Part shown: in pieces, positions 1-8,295 of the stretch | Layout of the letters: every line of letters starts with the position of its first letter | Numbering within the stretch: the first letter of the stretch is position 1 | From: Bradyrhizobium sp. sGM-13 | GTDB taxonomy: Bacteria; Pseudomonadota; Alphaproteobacteria; Rhizobiales; Xanthobacteraceae | Direction of reading: 5' to 3' | DNA length: 64,000 bases | NCBI RefSeq assembly: GCF_018398875.1 | Contig: NZ_JAGWDK010000015.1 | Coordinates: forward strand, 1-64,000 | Notes under the pieces: generated by a model | The model's input: the letters and a program-made list of their open reading frames with translations, nothing else | What the model was told of the DNA's origin: nothing | Database searches by the model: none | Position numbers and translations under genes: made by a program

Positions 1-52
1 TCCAGTACGCCGCGGCTTCTCGGTTCAATCACTGGCGTCTCTGGGATACTGG

Positions 53-72
53 ATCCCCGCCTGCGCGGGGAT
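53..72. repeat. Short GC-rich palindrome (extragenic repeat family A)
   Basis: An 8-base stem ATCCCCGC/GCGGGGAT closes a four-base loop. The same architecture (8-base stem, four-base loop) occurs at 22949-22968 after nrdB with GTCCCCGC/GCGGGGAC, so this looks like a member of a dispersed extragenic palindrome family. Confidence 0.55.
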
Positions 73-231
73 GACGAGAGGCGATGGTCGCTCAGTGCTC
101 GCCCACGCCTTGGCACCCCGAAGGGCGAGGCGCCATCCCCTGCCGCAACCTCCGGGAGGGCCTGGAACCCAGCCTGTCGCCCCCGTAACCGCTCGGCCGC
201 ACTGGACTTCCAGCAGTGGAATTCTCTATTG

Positions 232-248
232 GTAACCGAAAGTTAACC
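232..248 (+). promoter_or_regulatory. CtrA-like box upstream of tolQ (one mismatch)
   Basis: GTAA-N7-TTAACC differs from the alphaproteobacterial CtrA consensus TTAA-N7-TTAA at one position. It lies about 220 bases before tolQ, which is far for a promoter-proximal site, so the call is tentative. Confidence 0.3.
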
Positions 249-466
249 AAGCTTAGCGTCTGGTTAGGGACGGAATGACGCGCTGGCAGCCCTCGTTTTG
301 ACATGTTGGCAGGGGAAGCAATGCCCGGCTTTCGGCGGGCCCCCCATGCGACAGGAAACAGGCTCTCGCGCTGGCGCAAATCGCCGCGCCCGACGCGCGG
401 CTGTGAAACCGGCGGCCATTTGCTCCCGGAGGAATTAGGGACACTTGCGTTGAGAGGATACTACTC

Positions 467-1180
467 ATGAATCCCGCCGACGTGGCTCCGTCAGCTCTGC
501 CGCTCGTCTCGGCCGACGTGTCGCTGATCGCGCTATTCTGGCAGGCCCACTGGGTCGTGAAGTCGGTCATGATGGGCCTGCTCGCCTGCTCGGTCTGGGT
601 CTGGGCGATCGCGATCGACAAGATTTTCCTCTATTCGCGCACCAAGCGCGCGATGGACCGCTTCGAACAGGCGTTCTGGTCGGGACAATCGATCGAGGAG
701 CTCTATCGCGCGCTTTCGGCGAAACCGACGCAATCGATGGCGGCGTGCTTCGTTGCGGCCATGCGCGAGTGGAAGCGCTCGTTCGAGAGCCAGTCGCGCT
801 CCTTTGCCGGATTGCAGATGCGGATCGAGAAGGTGATGAACGTCTCGATCGCCCGCGAGGTCGAGCGGCTGGAGCGGCGGCTCCTGGTGCTGGCAACCGT
901 CGGCTCCGCCGGCCCGTTCGTCGGCCTGTTCGGAACCGTATGGGGCATCATGTCGAGCTTCCAGTCGATCGCGGCCTCGAAAAACACCTCGCTCGCGGTG
1001 GTGGCGCCCGGCATTGCGGAGGCGCTGTTTGCGACCGCTATCGGTCTTATCGCCGCCATCCCGGCGACGATTTTCTACAATAAGTTCACGTCCGAGGTGA
1101 ACCGGCAGGCGCAGCGGCTGGAAGGTTTTGCCGACGAGTTTTCAGCCATCCTGTCCCGCCAGATCGACGAGCGGGCGTGA
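467..1180 (+). CDS. tolQ: Tol-Pal system proton channel subunit TolQ
   Basis: Inner-membrane subunit of the TolQ-TolR proton channel that energises TolA and drives outer-membrane constriction at division. The 237-residue length is usual for TolQ. Three hydrophobic segments are visible: about residues 30-50, then two in the C-terminal MotA/ExbB-type domain starting at LATVGSAGPFVGLFGTVWG and continuing through the ALFATAIGLIAAIPATIFY stretch. tolR and tolA follow on the same strand. The ATG at 467 begins the family-like N terminus. ExbB is the main alternative, but the presence of tolB, pal and cpoB nearby settles it as TolQ. Confidence 0.95.
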   Translation: MNPADVAPSALPLVSADVSLIALFWQAHWVVKSVMMGLLACSVWVWAIAIDKIFLYSRTKRAMDRFEQAFWSGQSIEELYRALSAKPTQSMAACFVAAMREWKRSFESQSRSFAGLQMRIEKVMNVSIAREVERLERRLLVLATVGSAGPFVGLFGTVWGIMSSFQSIAASKNTSLAVVAPGIAEALFATAIGLIAAIPATIFYNKFTSEVNRQAQRLEGFADEFSAILSRQIDERA

Positions 1181-1217
1181 GGGCGGCCAATGACGAGCGC
1201 ATCGTGAGATCAAGATC

Positions 1218-1697
1218 ATGGCGATGAACATGGCAGGTTCGGCCGGAGGCGGTGGCGGTGGCCGTCGCGGCCGGCGTCGTGCCGCGGTGATGGCGGAGAT
1301 CAACGTCACGCCGATGGTCGACGTGATGCTGGTGCTGCTCATCATCTTCATGGTGGCCGCGCCATTGATGACCTCGACCATCGATATCGATCTGCCCGTC
1401 GCCGGCGGCGGCAAGCAACTGCAAGCCAACGCGCCGCCGCTGACGCTGTCGGTCAAGCGCACCGGCGGTGCCTGCAATTCCAACGTCGAGCTCTATCTCG
1501 GGGACACGCTGATTCCGGCCAATGAGCTCCTGCCCAAGATAACCGCGATCAAGGAGACCCGGTCGGAGGCCGAGAGGGTGGTATACCTGCGGGGAGACAA
1601 GGACGTCTGTTACACGGATATGATGAAATTATTGGGGTATATTCGGACGGCGGGGTTCAAGGCGAATATCGTCATCGTGCCGGAGCAGGGCTCTTGA
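1218..1697 (+). CDS. tolR: Tol-Pal system protein TolR
   Basis: ExbD/TolR family partner of TolQ. The single transmembrane helix lies near residues 30-55 and includes the typical INVTPMVDVMLVLLIIFMV start with the conserved proton-path aspartate in the MVD motif. A periplasmic domain follows. The N terminus has an unusual Gly/Arg-rich tract (about residues 8-22) before the helix. At 159 residues it is slightly longer than enteric TolR. Two cysteines occur in the periplasmic part (about residues 76 and 134), which could form a disulfide. The start at 1218 is 37 bases after tolQ; the ATG at 1224 is an equally possible start. Confidence 0.94.
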   Translation: MAMNMAGSAGGGGGGRRGRRRAAVMAEINVTPMVDVMLVLLIIFMVAAPLMTSTIDIDLPVAGGGKQLQANAPPLTLSVKRTGGACNSNVELYLGDTLIPANELLPKITAIKETRSEAERVVYLRGDKDVCYTDMMKLLGYIRTAGFKANIVIVPEQGS

Positions 1698-1744
1698 GCC
1701 ATGCAGCGGCGCGCGGTGATTGACGGCGGAGCGGAAAAGCGCAG

Positions 1745-2674
1745 GTGAAGATCAAGGTCGACAAGACGGTGATGGCGTCGGTTGCCCTGCACGTCCTCGT
1801 GCTGGGGTGGGTGATGCTGTCGTTCTCGACCAAGGCGCTCGAAATGCCGCCGGAAGAGTCGGTGGCGGTCGATGTCGTTTCGTCCGACCAGCTTGCCAAG
1901 GTGATGGCCGGCATGAAGACCGGCAAGAAGGAGAACCCGAAGCCGCTGGTCGAGAAAGTCGCCGAAGCCAAGCCGGTCGATGACGCCGTCGGCAAGATCA
2001 CCGAGAAAGCGCCTGTTGTGACCGAGACCGCGGCGCCTCCGCAGCCGAAGATCGAGGAAAAGCCGGTCGAGAAGAAACCCGATCCGCCGAAGGTCGTCGA
2101 GAAGCCGAAGGAAGAGCCGAAGCAGGTCGAGAAAAAGCCCGATCCGCCGAAGGTCGATCCGATCGGCGACACCCTCAAGAAGGAAGAGAAGAAGCCGCCG
2201 CCGAAGCCGGTGCAGGCCGCCAAGCCGCCAGAGCCGCAGAAGCAGAGGATCGTGGAACGTCACTTCGACCAGAACCAGATCGCGGCCCTGCTCGACAAGC
2301 GTGATCCGTCGCGCCAGGCCACGACCGGCGACACGCTGAATTCCAATGCGGCCCTTGGCACGGCGAAGGGCGCGGCCGCGGATAATTCCGCAACCTGGGG
2401 TTCGATGTTCCAGCGCCAGGTCGAGCGATGCTGGAAGAAGCCGTATGGCGGGATAGAATCGCAAAAGCCTGAAGTCGCGTTTGCCATCCGCTTGAAGCGT
2501 GACGGCACACTCGAAGGCGCGCCGGTTCCGGAAGGCGTTCCGGCGACGCCGTTCCTTCGGGTCTATCAAGAGAGCGCGTTACGCGCGATCATCGAATGCC
2601 AGCCGTACAAGCTGCCGGCGGCATTTTATGAGGAATGGAAATACTTCGCGCCGGTGTTCAAAGAAAAAGTCTGA
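1745..2674 (+). CDS. tolA: TolA-like energy transducer with TonB C-terminal domain
   Basis: Links the TolQR motor to the outer membrane. It has one N-terminal membrane anchor (about residues 10-27), then a long Lys/Pro/Glu-rich periplasm-spanning stalk (about 58-175) with repeated KKPDPPKV-type units, then a globular C-terminal domain (about 215-309) resembling TonB/TolA domain III. It starts with GTG at 1745. The Pro-rich stalk is more TonB-like than the Ala-rich helical stalk of E. coli TolA, but the position between tolR and tolB supports TolA. Confidence 0.88.
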   Translation: MKIKVDKTVMASVALHVLVLGWVMLSFSTKALEMPPEESVAVDVVSSDQLAKVMAGMKTGKKENPKPLVEKVAEAKPVDDAVGKITEKAPVVTETAAPPQPKIEEKPVEKKPDPPKVVEKPKEEPKQVEKKPDPPKVDPIGDTLKKEEKKPPPKPVQAAKPPEPQKQRIVERHFDQNQIAALLDKRDPSRQATTGDTLNSNAALGTAKGAAADNSATWGSMFQRQVERCWKKPYGGIESQKPEVAFAIRLKRDGTLEGAPVPEGVPATPFLRVYQESALRAIIECQPYKLPAAFYEEWKYFAPVFKEKV

Positions 2675-2745
2675 TTGCGCTCGCCGTTTGGCGATCACAC
2701 ATGAGCAAGATCGAAGCGATGACTGACAAAGATGGATTGCCAACA

Positions 2746-4077
2746 ATGCCGTTCCGCCTGAACCGCCGGCAGATCATTACCGGAATGGCTGCGCTTGGCG
2801 CCGTCGCCGGCGGTCGCAATGCCTTCGCACAGGCGCCGAAGCGGATCCCCATTCCCGAAGGTGAGTTCGTTCCGCTGCCGATCGCGATCCCGAATTTCGT
2901 GGCGGGCACGCCTGGCGATGCCGAGGTCGGCGTCGGCGTGGCGCAGGTCATCACCAACAACCTCAAGCGCAGCGGGCTGTTCGCGCCGATCGATCAGGCT
3001 GCTCATATCGAGCGCGTCACCAACATTGACGTCGCGCCGCAATTCCAGAGCTGGAAGCAGATCAACGCGCAGGCGCTGGTGACGGGCCGGATGACGCGGC
3101 AGGGCGACGGCCGCCTGAAAGCGGAATTCCGCCTCTGGGACATCAACACCAACCAGCAGCTCACCGGCCAGCAATACTTCACCTCGCCGGAGTACTGGCG
3201 GCGGATCGCGCACATCATCTCCGATCAGATCTACGAACGCATGACCGGCGAGAAGGGCTATTTCGACAGCCGCGTCGTCTTCGTCGACGAGACCGGATCG
3301 AAAGAGCGCCGCGTCAAGCGGCTGGCGCTGATGGATCAGGACGGCGCCAATGTCAGGTATCTAACCAGGGGCTCCGATCTGGTGCTGACCCCGCGCTTCT
3401 CGCCGTCGACGCAAGAGATCACCTACATGGAATTCGGCCAGGGCGATCCGCGCGTCTATCTGTTCAACGTCGAGACCGGGCAGCGCGAGATCGTCGGCAA
3501 TTTCCCCGGCATGTCGTTCTCGCCGCGGTTCTCGCCGGACGGCCAGCGCATCATCATGAGCCTGCAGCAGGGCGGTAACTCCAACCTGTTCGTGATGGAT
3601 TTGCGTTCGAAATCGACGACGCGGCTGACCGACACGCCGGCGATCGACACCTCGCCGTCCTATTCGCCCGACGGCAGCCGGATCTGTTTCGAATCCGACC
3701 GGGGCGGCAAGCCGCAGATCTACGTGATGCCGGCCACCGGCGGCGGCGCGCAGCGCATTTCGTTCGGCGAGGGCAGCTATTCGACGCCGGTGTGGTCGCC
3801 GCGCGGCGACTACATCGCCTTCACCAAGCAGGGCGGCGGTGCGTTCGCCATCGGCATCATGAAGACCGACGGCTCGGGCGAACGAATTCTTACCTCCGGC
3901 TTCCACAACGAAGGTCCGACCTTTTCACCGAATGGCCGGGTCGTCATGTTCTTCCGCGACCCCGGCGGCAGCGGCGGGCCGTCGCTGTACACGGTCGATA
4001 TCTCCGGTCGCAACGAGTTGCGCGTACCAACGCCCGGTTTCGCCTCCGATCCGGCGTGGTCTCCGCTCCTGTCATAA
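2746..4077 (+). CDS. tolB: Tol-Pal system beta-propeller protein TolB
   Basis: Periplasmic partner of Pal and TolA. From the ATG at 2746 the protein is 443 residues with a signal peptide containing a twin-arginine-like NRRQIITGMAALGAVAGG segment and an AQA cleavage region. An N-terminal alpha/beta domain (about 30-165) follows, then WD-like beta-propeller repeats recognisable as SPDG(Q/S)RI, SPRGDYIAF and SPNGRVVMF. The frame is open upstream, with alternative starts at 2701 and 2635; 2635 overlaps tolA, and 2746 gives the best-shaped signal peptide. Pal is not next to it but 3.7 kb downstream. Confidence 0.92.
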   Translation: MPFRLNRRQIITGMAALGAVAGGRNAFAQAPKRIPIPEGEFVPLPIAIPNFVAGTPGDAEVGVGVAQVITNNLKRSGLFAPIDQAAHIERVTNIDVAPQFQSWKQINAQALVTGRMTRQGDGRLKAEFRLWDINTNQQLTGQQYFTSPEYWRRIAHIISDQIYERMTGEKGYFDSRVVFVDETGSKERRVKRLALMDQDGANVRYLTRGSDLVLTPRFSPSTQEITYMEFGQGDPRVYLFNVETGQREIVGNFPGMSFSPRFSPDGQRIIMSLQQGGNSNLFVMDLRSKSTTRLTDTPAIDTSPSYSPDGSRICFESDRGGKPQIYVMPATGGGAQRISFGEGSYSTPVWSPRGDYIAFTKQGGGAFAIGIMKTDGSGERILTSGFHNEGPTFSPNGRVVMFFRDPGGSGGPSLYTVDISGRNELRVPTPGFASDPAWSPLLS

Positions 4078-4259
4078 TGGAACCGGGCCGCGCGGACGGC
4101 CTGTCATTGATCGGCAAACATTGCCTAGCCTGCTGATTTTTCAGGCAAATTTTGTTGCTTGTCCATCGAAAGCAACGTCTCGGTAACGACGTTCCCTCAG
4201 AAAGACTTCATCTCCAGAGGGTAAAACTACGCATCCGACAGGACGCCAGTACACCCCAC

Positions 4260-6593
4260 ATGCAGCTCGCAAATCAGAGCGGAGAGCCGGACCAGCGACA
4301 GATATCGCCGAAGATTGCGGCGGCGCTGATCGATTCGCTGTTCGAAACTCAAGGTCCGGTGCACGTCGGCATCTTCTTCCTGGCCGTCGCGGCGAGCCTG
4401 ACGGCGCTGAAGACCGGCGAAAATCTGATCTGGGTGTGCGTCGGGCTTCTGCTGTTGGCTGGTGCGATCCGGGCTTTCGATTTGCAACGCTACCAAGCGT
4501 GCAAAGCGAACCTCACGGCCGACGAAGCTGAGCGGTGGAAAAAGCGATATCAGATCGGGGCGATTATCCAGGCCGCTGCAATCGGCATATGGGGCGCCGT
4601 CACTATGCTGAGCAGCGACGATGCCGTCGCCCATATGATTTGTTTGTCCGTCATTACGGGGGTCTTATCGGGAGGCGCGGGCAGGGCCTATGGACGGCAA
4701 TGGACATTCCAGTTGCAGGCTGCACTTGCCTTCGGTCCAACCGTGATCGCGCTGGCGCTGCGTGGCACGCCCTATTACGTCGCTATGTCGGTTATCACCG
4801 CGGCATTCCTTATCGTTGTCATGCAGATGTCGGCCAATTTGCACGGCATATTCTTGCGGGCGCTTCTGGCGCGCGAGCGCGAGGCGGCGCTCGCCGGACA
4901 GTTCGATACCGCCTTGAACAACATGCCCCACGGTCTGTGCATGTTCCGCGGCGACGGACAGCTTGCGGTGATGAATCACCGCTTCTGCGAAATGATGGAT
5001 CTGTCCGAGGATCTCGTGCAGCAGGGCGCGAGCGCGCCCGACATCATCGCCGCCTGCGTGATTGCCGGATCGATCTCGGCGGCGAGTGGACAAATGATCC
5101 TCGCCGAAATCGAGAATTCACAGGCCAAGGACGTCATCACCGCCGACCCCGACGTCACCAGAAACCGTTCGCTATCGTGGACCTTCCAGCCGATGGCCGG
5201 CGGCGGCGCGGTGGTGCTCCTGGAAGACATTACCGAGCGGCGCAACTCCGAAGCCAAGATCAGCCATCTGGCCCGCTACGACGAACTCACCGAGCTCCCC
5301 AACCGGGTCAATTTCCGCGACGAGATCGGACATCTTCTGGCAGCCCAGCAGGGCGCCGAACAGTTGTCGGCGCTGCTGTTCGTCGACCTCGACCAGTTTA
5401 AGCAGGTCAATGACACGCTCGGCCATCCCTGCGGCGACCAGTTGCTGTGCGCAGTGGCCGCTCGCCTGCGCGAGATGCTGCGGCCCGAGGATTTCGTGGC
5501 GCGCTTCGGCGGCGACGAGTTCGTGGTGTTCCAGCAGAACATCCAGTCCGCCGACGACGCCGCCGGTCTTGCGCGGCGCATCGTCGATCGCCTGAGCGAG
5601 CGCTACAAGATCGACAACCATCTGGTCGAGATCGGCGCCAGCGTCGGCATTGCCATGACCTCGCGCGGCGTCAGCGCCGACACACTGCTCAAGAATGCCG
5701 ACATGGCGCTCTATCGCGCCAAGGCCGACGGCCGCGGCACCTTCTGCTTCTTCCGGGAGGAGATGGCGCAAATTGTCGAGTCCCGCCGTATCCTCGAACT
5801 GGACCTGCGCAAGGCGCTGGCCAACGAGGAGTTCGAGCTGTTCTTCCAGCCGCTGGTCAACCTCAAGTCGGGCCGGATATCGACCTGCGAGGCGCTGATA
5901 CGCTGGAATCATCCAGTCCGCGGCACGGTTTCGCCGACCGATATCATTCCAATCGCCGAGGATATGGGCCTGATCGTCGATCTCGGCCGCTGGATTTTGC
6001 GCAAGGCCTGCATGGAATGCATGAAATGGCCCGAAGCCGTCAGCGTTGCCGTCAACTTCTCGCCGCAGCAGTTCCATCAGCGCGACGTGCTCAGCGAAGT
6101 CCGCTATGCACTCGAGGTCTCCGGCCTGCCGGCGAACCGGCTCGAAATCGAGATCACCGAATCCTCGCTGCTGCGTAACACGCAGTCGACCCACGACGTG
6201 CTGTCGCAATTGCATTCGCTCGGCGTGCGGATCTCGCTCGACGATTTCGGCACCGGCTATTCGAGCCTCAGCTATCTGCACAACTTCCCATTGCAGAAGG
6301 TGAAGATAGACCGCTCCTTCCTGGAAGGGATCGACAGCGACCGTCCGCTGACGCTGCTGCGCGGCGTGGCGCGGCTGTCCGCCGATCTTGGAATGTCGGT
6401 GGTGGTCGAGGGCATCGAGACCAACGAGCAACTCGAATTGATCAGCGCCGACGGGGCGGTAACGGAAGCGCAGGGCTATCTGTTCAGCCCGCCGGTCCCG
6501 GCCGTGCGCGTCCGGCAGTTGCTCAATGCGTCGCACGGTCGCCGCATGCCTGACGACCAGCTCATCGCTGTTTCTTCGCGATCAATCGCCTGA
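4260..6593 (+). CDS. Membrane-bound GGDEF-EAL c-di-GMP signalling protein
   Basis: From the ATG at 4260 the protein has 777 residues. About six hydrophobic segments fill residues 30-205, followed by a PAS-like segment (about 215-335, with ALNNMPHGLCMFRGDGQLAV). A GGDEF domain with an intact FGGDEFVVF signature follows near residue 417. The C-terminal EAL domain has the CEALIRWNHP start near 543 and the DDFGTGYSSLSYL and KIDRSFL motifs, so both cyclase and phosphodiesterase sites look intact. It lies between tolB and the FeeM-like gene, on the same strand. The frame is open upstream to a TTG at 4152, so the N terminus is uncertain. Whether it makes or degrades c-di-GMP cannot be told. Confidence 0.88.
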   Translation: MQLANQSGEPDQRQISPKIAAALIDSLFETQGPVHVGIFFLAVAASLTALKTGENLIWVCVGLLLLAGAIRAFDLQRYQACKANLTADEAERWKKRYQIGAIIQAAAIGIWGAVTMLSSDDAVAHMICLSVITGVLSGGAGRAYGRQWTFQLQAALAFGPTVIALALRGTPYYVAMSVITAAFLIVVMQMSANLHGIFLRALLAREREAALAGQFDTALNNMPHGLCMFRGDGQLAVMNHRFCEMMDLSEDLVQQGASAPDIIAACVIAGSISAASGQMILAEIENSQAKDVITADPDVTRNRSLSWTFQPMAGGGAVVLLEDITERRNSEAKISHLARYDELTELPNRVNFRDEIGHLLAAQQGAEQLSALLFVDLDQFKQVNDTLGHPCGDQLLCAVAARLREMLRPEDFVARFGGDEFVVFQQNIQSADDAAGLARRIVDRLSERYKIDNHLVEIGASVGIAMTSRGVSADTLLKNADMALYRAKADGRGTFCFFREEMAQIVESRRILELDLRKALANEEFELFFQPLVNLKSGRISTCEALIRWNHPVRGTVSPTDIIPIAEDMGLIVDLGRWILRKACMECMKWPEAVSVAVNFSPQQFHQRDVLSEVRYALEVSGLPANRLEIEITESSLLRNTQSTHDVLSQLHSLGVRISLDDFGTGYSSLSYLHNFPLQKVKIDRSFLEGIDSDRPLTLLRGVARLSADLGMSVVVEGIETNEQLELISADGAVTEAQGYLFSPPVPAVRVRQLLNASHGRRMPDDQLIAVSSRSIA

Positions 6594-6696
6594 CTTCAAC
6601 GTAATCAGTCTCCCTGTTCGTGCTCTCGACACGGCTACCCCCGGCTTTGCGGGTGGCAGGGGTTAACCCTAACGTGTCTAAGGCTTTGCAATTTTG

Positions 6697-6711
6697 TTAA
6701 GGAGCCGTTAA
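6697..6711 (+). promoter_or_regulatory. Exact CtrA box (TTAA-N7-TTAA) upstream of the FeeM-like gene
   Basis: TTAAGGAGCCGTTAA matches the full CtrA consensus exactly and lies 45 bases before the start of the FeeM-like gene, a promoter-proximal position. A further TTAACC half site lies at 6663-6668. This predicts cell-cycle-dependent control by CtrA, as inferred from consensus only. Confidence 0.6.
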
Positions 6712-6755
6712 TCTTTCGCACTCGTGGAAGTTGTTGTGGAAGGTTAGGAGTACAG

Positions 6756-7496
6756 ATGAAGGCCGGAGCCGAACCGCGCACTTCGCTCTTTGGGCCGGAG
6801 TCAGGGTTATCCGATCGGGTCGACTACCGACTCATGGAAACTCCCGAGGAAAAAGATTGCATCTATTTGATGCGGTACAAAGCCTATCTGCATAGCGGAG
6901 TAACCGCGCCGTCAGAGTCTCAGCGCGTCAGCGATCATTACGACGATGCCCCCAACGCCTGGATGTTCGGAATCTATGTTGACGGAGAACTCTGCAGTTC
7001 GCTCCGCCTCAACGTCGTGACGTCACAATGTCGGATTTCCGGTTCAGTTGATTTGTTCGGCGATGTTCTTCACCCGCGGCTCGATCAAGGTGAAGTTTTC
7101 ATCGATCCGCTTCGCCTTGCTGCGCTTCCCGAAAAGGCGAGGCGGTTTCCTGACCTTCCTTATCTGACGGTGCGGCTGGCCTATATGGCATGCGAGCATT
7201 TCAACGCCGATACCGGGCTCGCGCTCGTTCGTGCCGAGCACCAGGCGTTCTATCGCCGGGTCTTCATGTCCGAGGTCATCGCCGAACCGCGTTCGTTTCC
7301 GGGCTTCTTGCCCAAGGTGGCATTGATGGCGTCCGATTACCGGGCCGTCCGGGAAAAGGTCATGACCCGTTTTCCCATCATGCGTTCGACGTCCGTCGAG
7401 CGGCGGATGCTGTTCCAGCGCGCCGGTGAGCGCCATTCCTCGCCGCGCGGTGTCGTCAGATCCTTCGAGCAGGCCTCGATCGTTCCGATTTCCTGA
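6756..7496 (+). CDS. FeeM-like N-acyl amino acid synthase (GNAT/autoinducer-synthase fold)
   Basis: The 246-residue protein resembles the FeeM catalytic-core family, long-chain N-acyl amino acid synthases related in fold to acyl-homoserine lactone synthases. Visible family-like features are the CIYLMRYKAYLHSG segment (about 35-48), the SDHYDDAPNAWMFGIYVDGE segment (about 59-78) with acidic residues, SSLRLNVV (about 81-88), and a late RAEHQAFYRRVF helix (149-160). No signal peptide is seen, so it is likely cytoplasmic or peripheral at the membrane, using acyl-ACP. The start is supported by a TAGGAG ribosome binding site 5 bases before the ATG. An exact CtrA box lies upstream. It sits between a c-di-GMP gene and pal. 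Substrate and product are unknown. Confidence 0.75.
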   Translation: MKAGAEPRTSLFGPESGLSDRVDYRLMETPEEKDCIYLMRYKAYLHSGVTAPSESQRVSDHYDDAPNAWMFGIYVDGELCSSLRLNVVTSQCRISGSVDLFGDVLHPRLDQGEVFIDPLRLAALPEKARRFPDLPYLTVRLAYMACEHFNADTGLALVRAEHQAFYRRVFMSEVIAEPRSFPGFLPKVALMASDYRAVREKVMTRFPIMRSTSVERRMLFQRAGERHSSPRGVVRSFEQASIVPIS

Positions 7497-7799
7497 ACCG
7501 GCCGGACAGCGACGGACCAGACCATCCGGCGCCATAGGGCTCCTATCCGAATTCCGCGACTTGTCATTCGTGGGTGACCGTTGCCTAAACACCGCAAATC
7601 CGGTGATTTCGGCCCATGCGCACTTGCCTTCACCCTCGCGCCACATTTACAAACCATTAACTATCGCGGTCGCTTTTCACGCTTTGTCGGCATTTGATCG
7701 GGTCTAGCAAGGTTCCATCAAGGTTGACGGAATGTTTGCTTAACCATCGACCTGTAGACCAGATAACAGTCGAAAAACGTGAGCGTTGGAGGCTCCGGA
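7497..7799. other. Intergenic region upstream of pal
   Basis: No coding frame is convincing. It contains a CtrA-like sequence at 7646-7660 and a TTAACCAT half site at 7739-7746, so it probably holds a separate promoter for pal. Confidence 0.5.
7646..7660 (+). promoter_or_regulatory. CtrA-like box upstream of pal (one mismatch)
   Basis: TTTA-N7-TTAA is one base off the CtrA consensus and is followed by C as in many real sites. A separate TTAACCAT half site occurs at 7739-7746, about 55 bases before the pal ATG. Confidence 0.35.
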
Positions 7800-8291
7800 A
7801 TGAAATACCAGATGCGTATCCTCCAGGGATGGAAGCTGGCGGCTGTGGTCGCTGTGGCGCTGTCGATGGGCGCCTGCGCCAAGAACAACGTCGGCGCCGA
7901 TGGCGCGATGGCCAGCGCGGCAAGCCCGGGTAGCCAGCAGGATTTCGTGGTTAATGTCGGCGACCGCGTGTTCTTCGAGAGCGACCAGACCGATCTGAGC
8001 CCGCAGGCGATCGCCACTCTGGAGAAGCAGGCGCAGTGGCTGCAGACCTACAACCGCTACTCCTTCACCATCGAAGGCCATGCCGACGAGCGCGGCACTC
8101 GCGAGTACAACATCGCGCTCGGCGCCCGCCGCGCCCAGTCGGTGCGCAGCTATCTCGCGTCCCGCGGCATCGATCCGAACCGCATGCGTACGATCTCCTA
8201 CGGCAAGGAGCGCCCGGTGGCGGTCTGTAACGACATCTCCTGCTGGTCGCAGAACCGCCGCGCCGTCACGGTGCTGAACGCCGGCGCCTGA
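7800..8291 (+). CDS. pal: Peptidoglycan-associated lipoprotein Pal
   Basis: Outer-membrane lipoprotein that binds peptidoglycan and TolB. From the ATG at 7800 it has 163 residues: a signal peptide ending in a lipobox (LSMGAC, lipidated Cys near residue 26), a short linker, and an OmpA C-terminal domain (about 50-160) with the peptidoglycan-binding signature IEGHADERGTREYNIALG and a following ARRAQSVRSYL helix. A GTG seven codons upstream (7779) is in frame but would give a poorer signal peptide. A GGAGG-like sequence (TGGAGG) precedes the ATG. Confidence 0.95.
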   Translation: MKYQMRILQGWKLAAVVAVALSMGACAKNNVGADGAMASAASPGSQQDFVVNVGDRVFFESDQTDLSPQAIATLEKQAQWLQTYNRYSFTIEGHADERGTREYNIALGARRAQSVRSYLASRGIDPNRMRTISYGKERPVAVCNDISCWSQNRRAVTVLNAGA

Positions 8292-8295
8292 GCCG

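Larger units (their letters stand above)
1..466. other. Non-coding leader region upstream of tolQ
   Basis: No convincing coding frame is visible; the open frames here are short, have an unlikely composition and run antisense to tolQ. The stretch holds a short GC palindrome at 53-72 and a CtrA-like sequence at 232-248, and presumably carries the tol operon promoter. The usual ybgC gene of tol operons is not visible within these bases. Confidence 0.6.
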
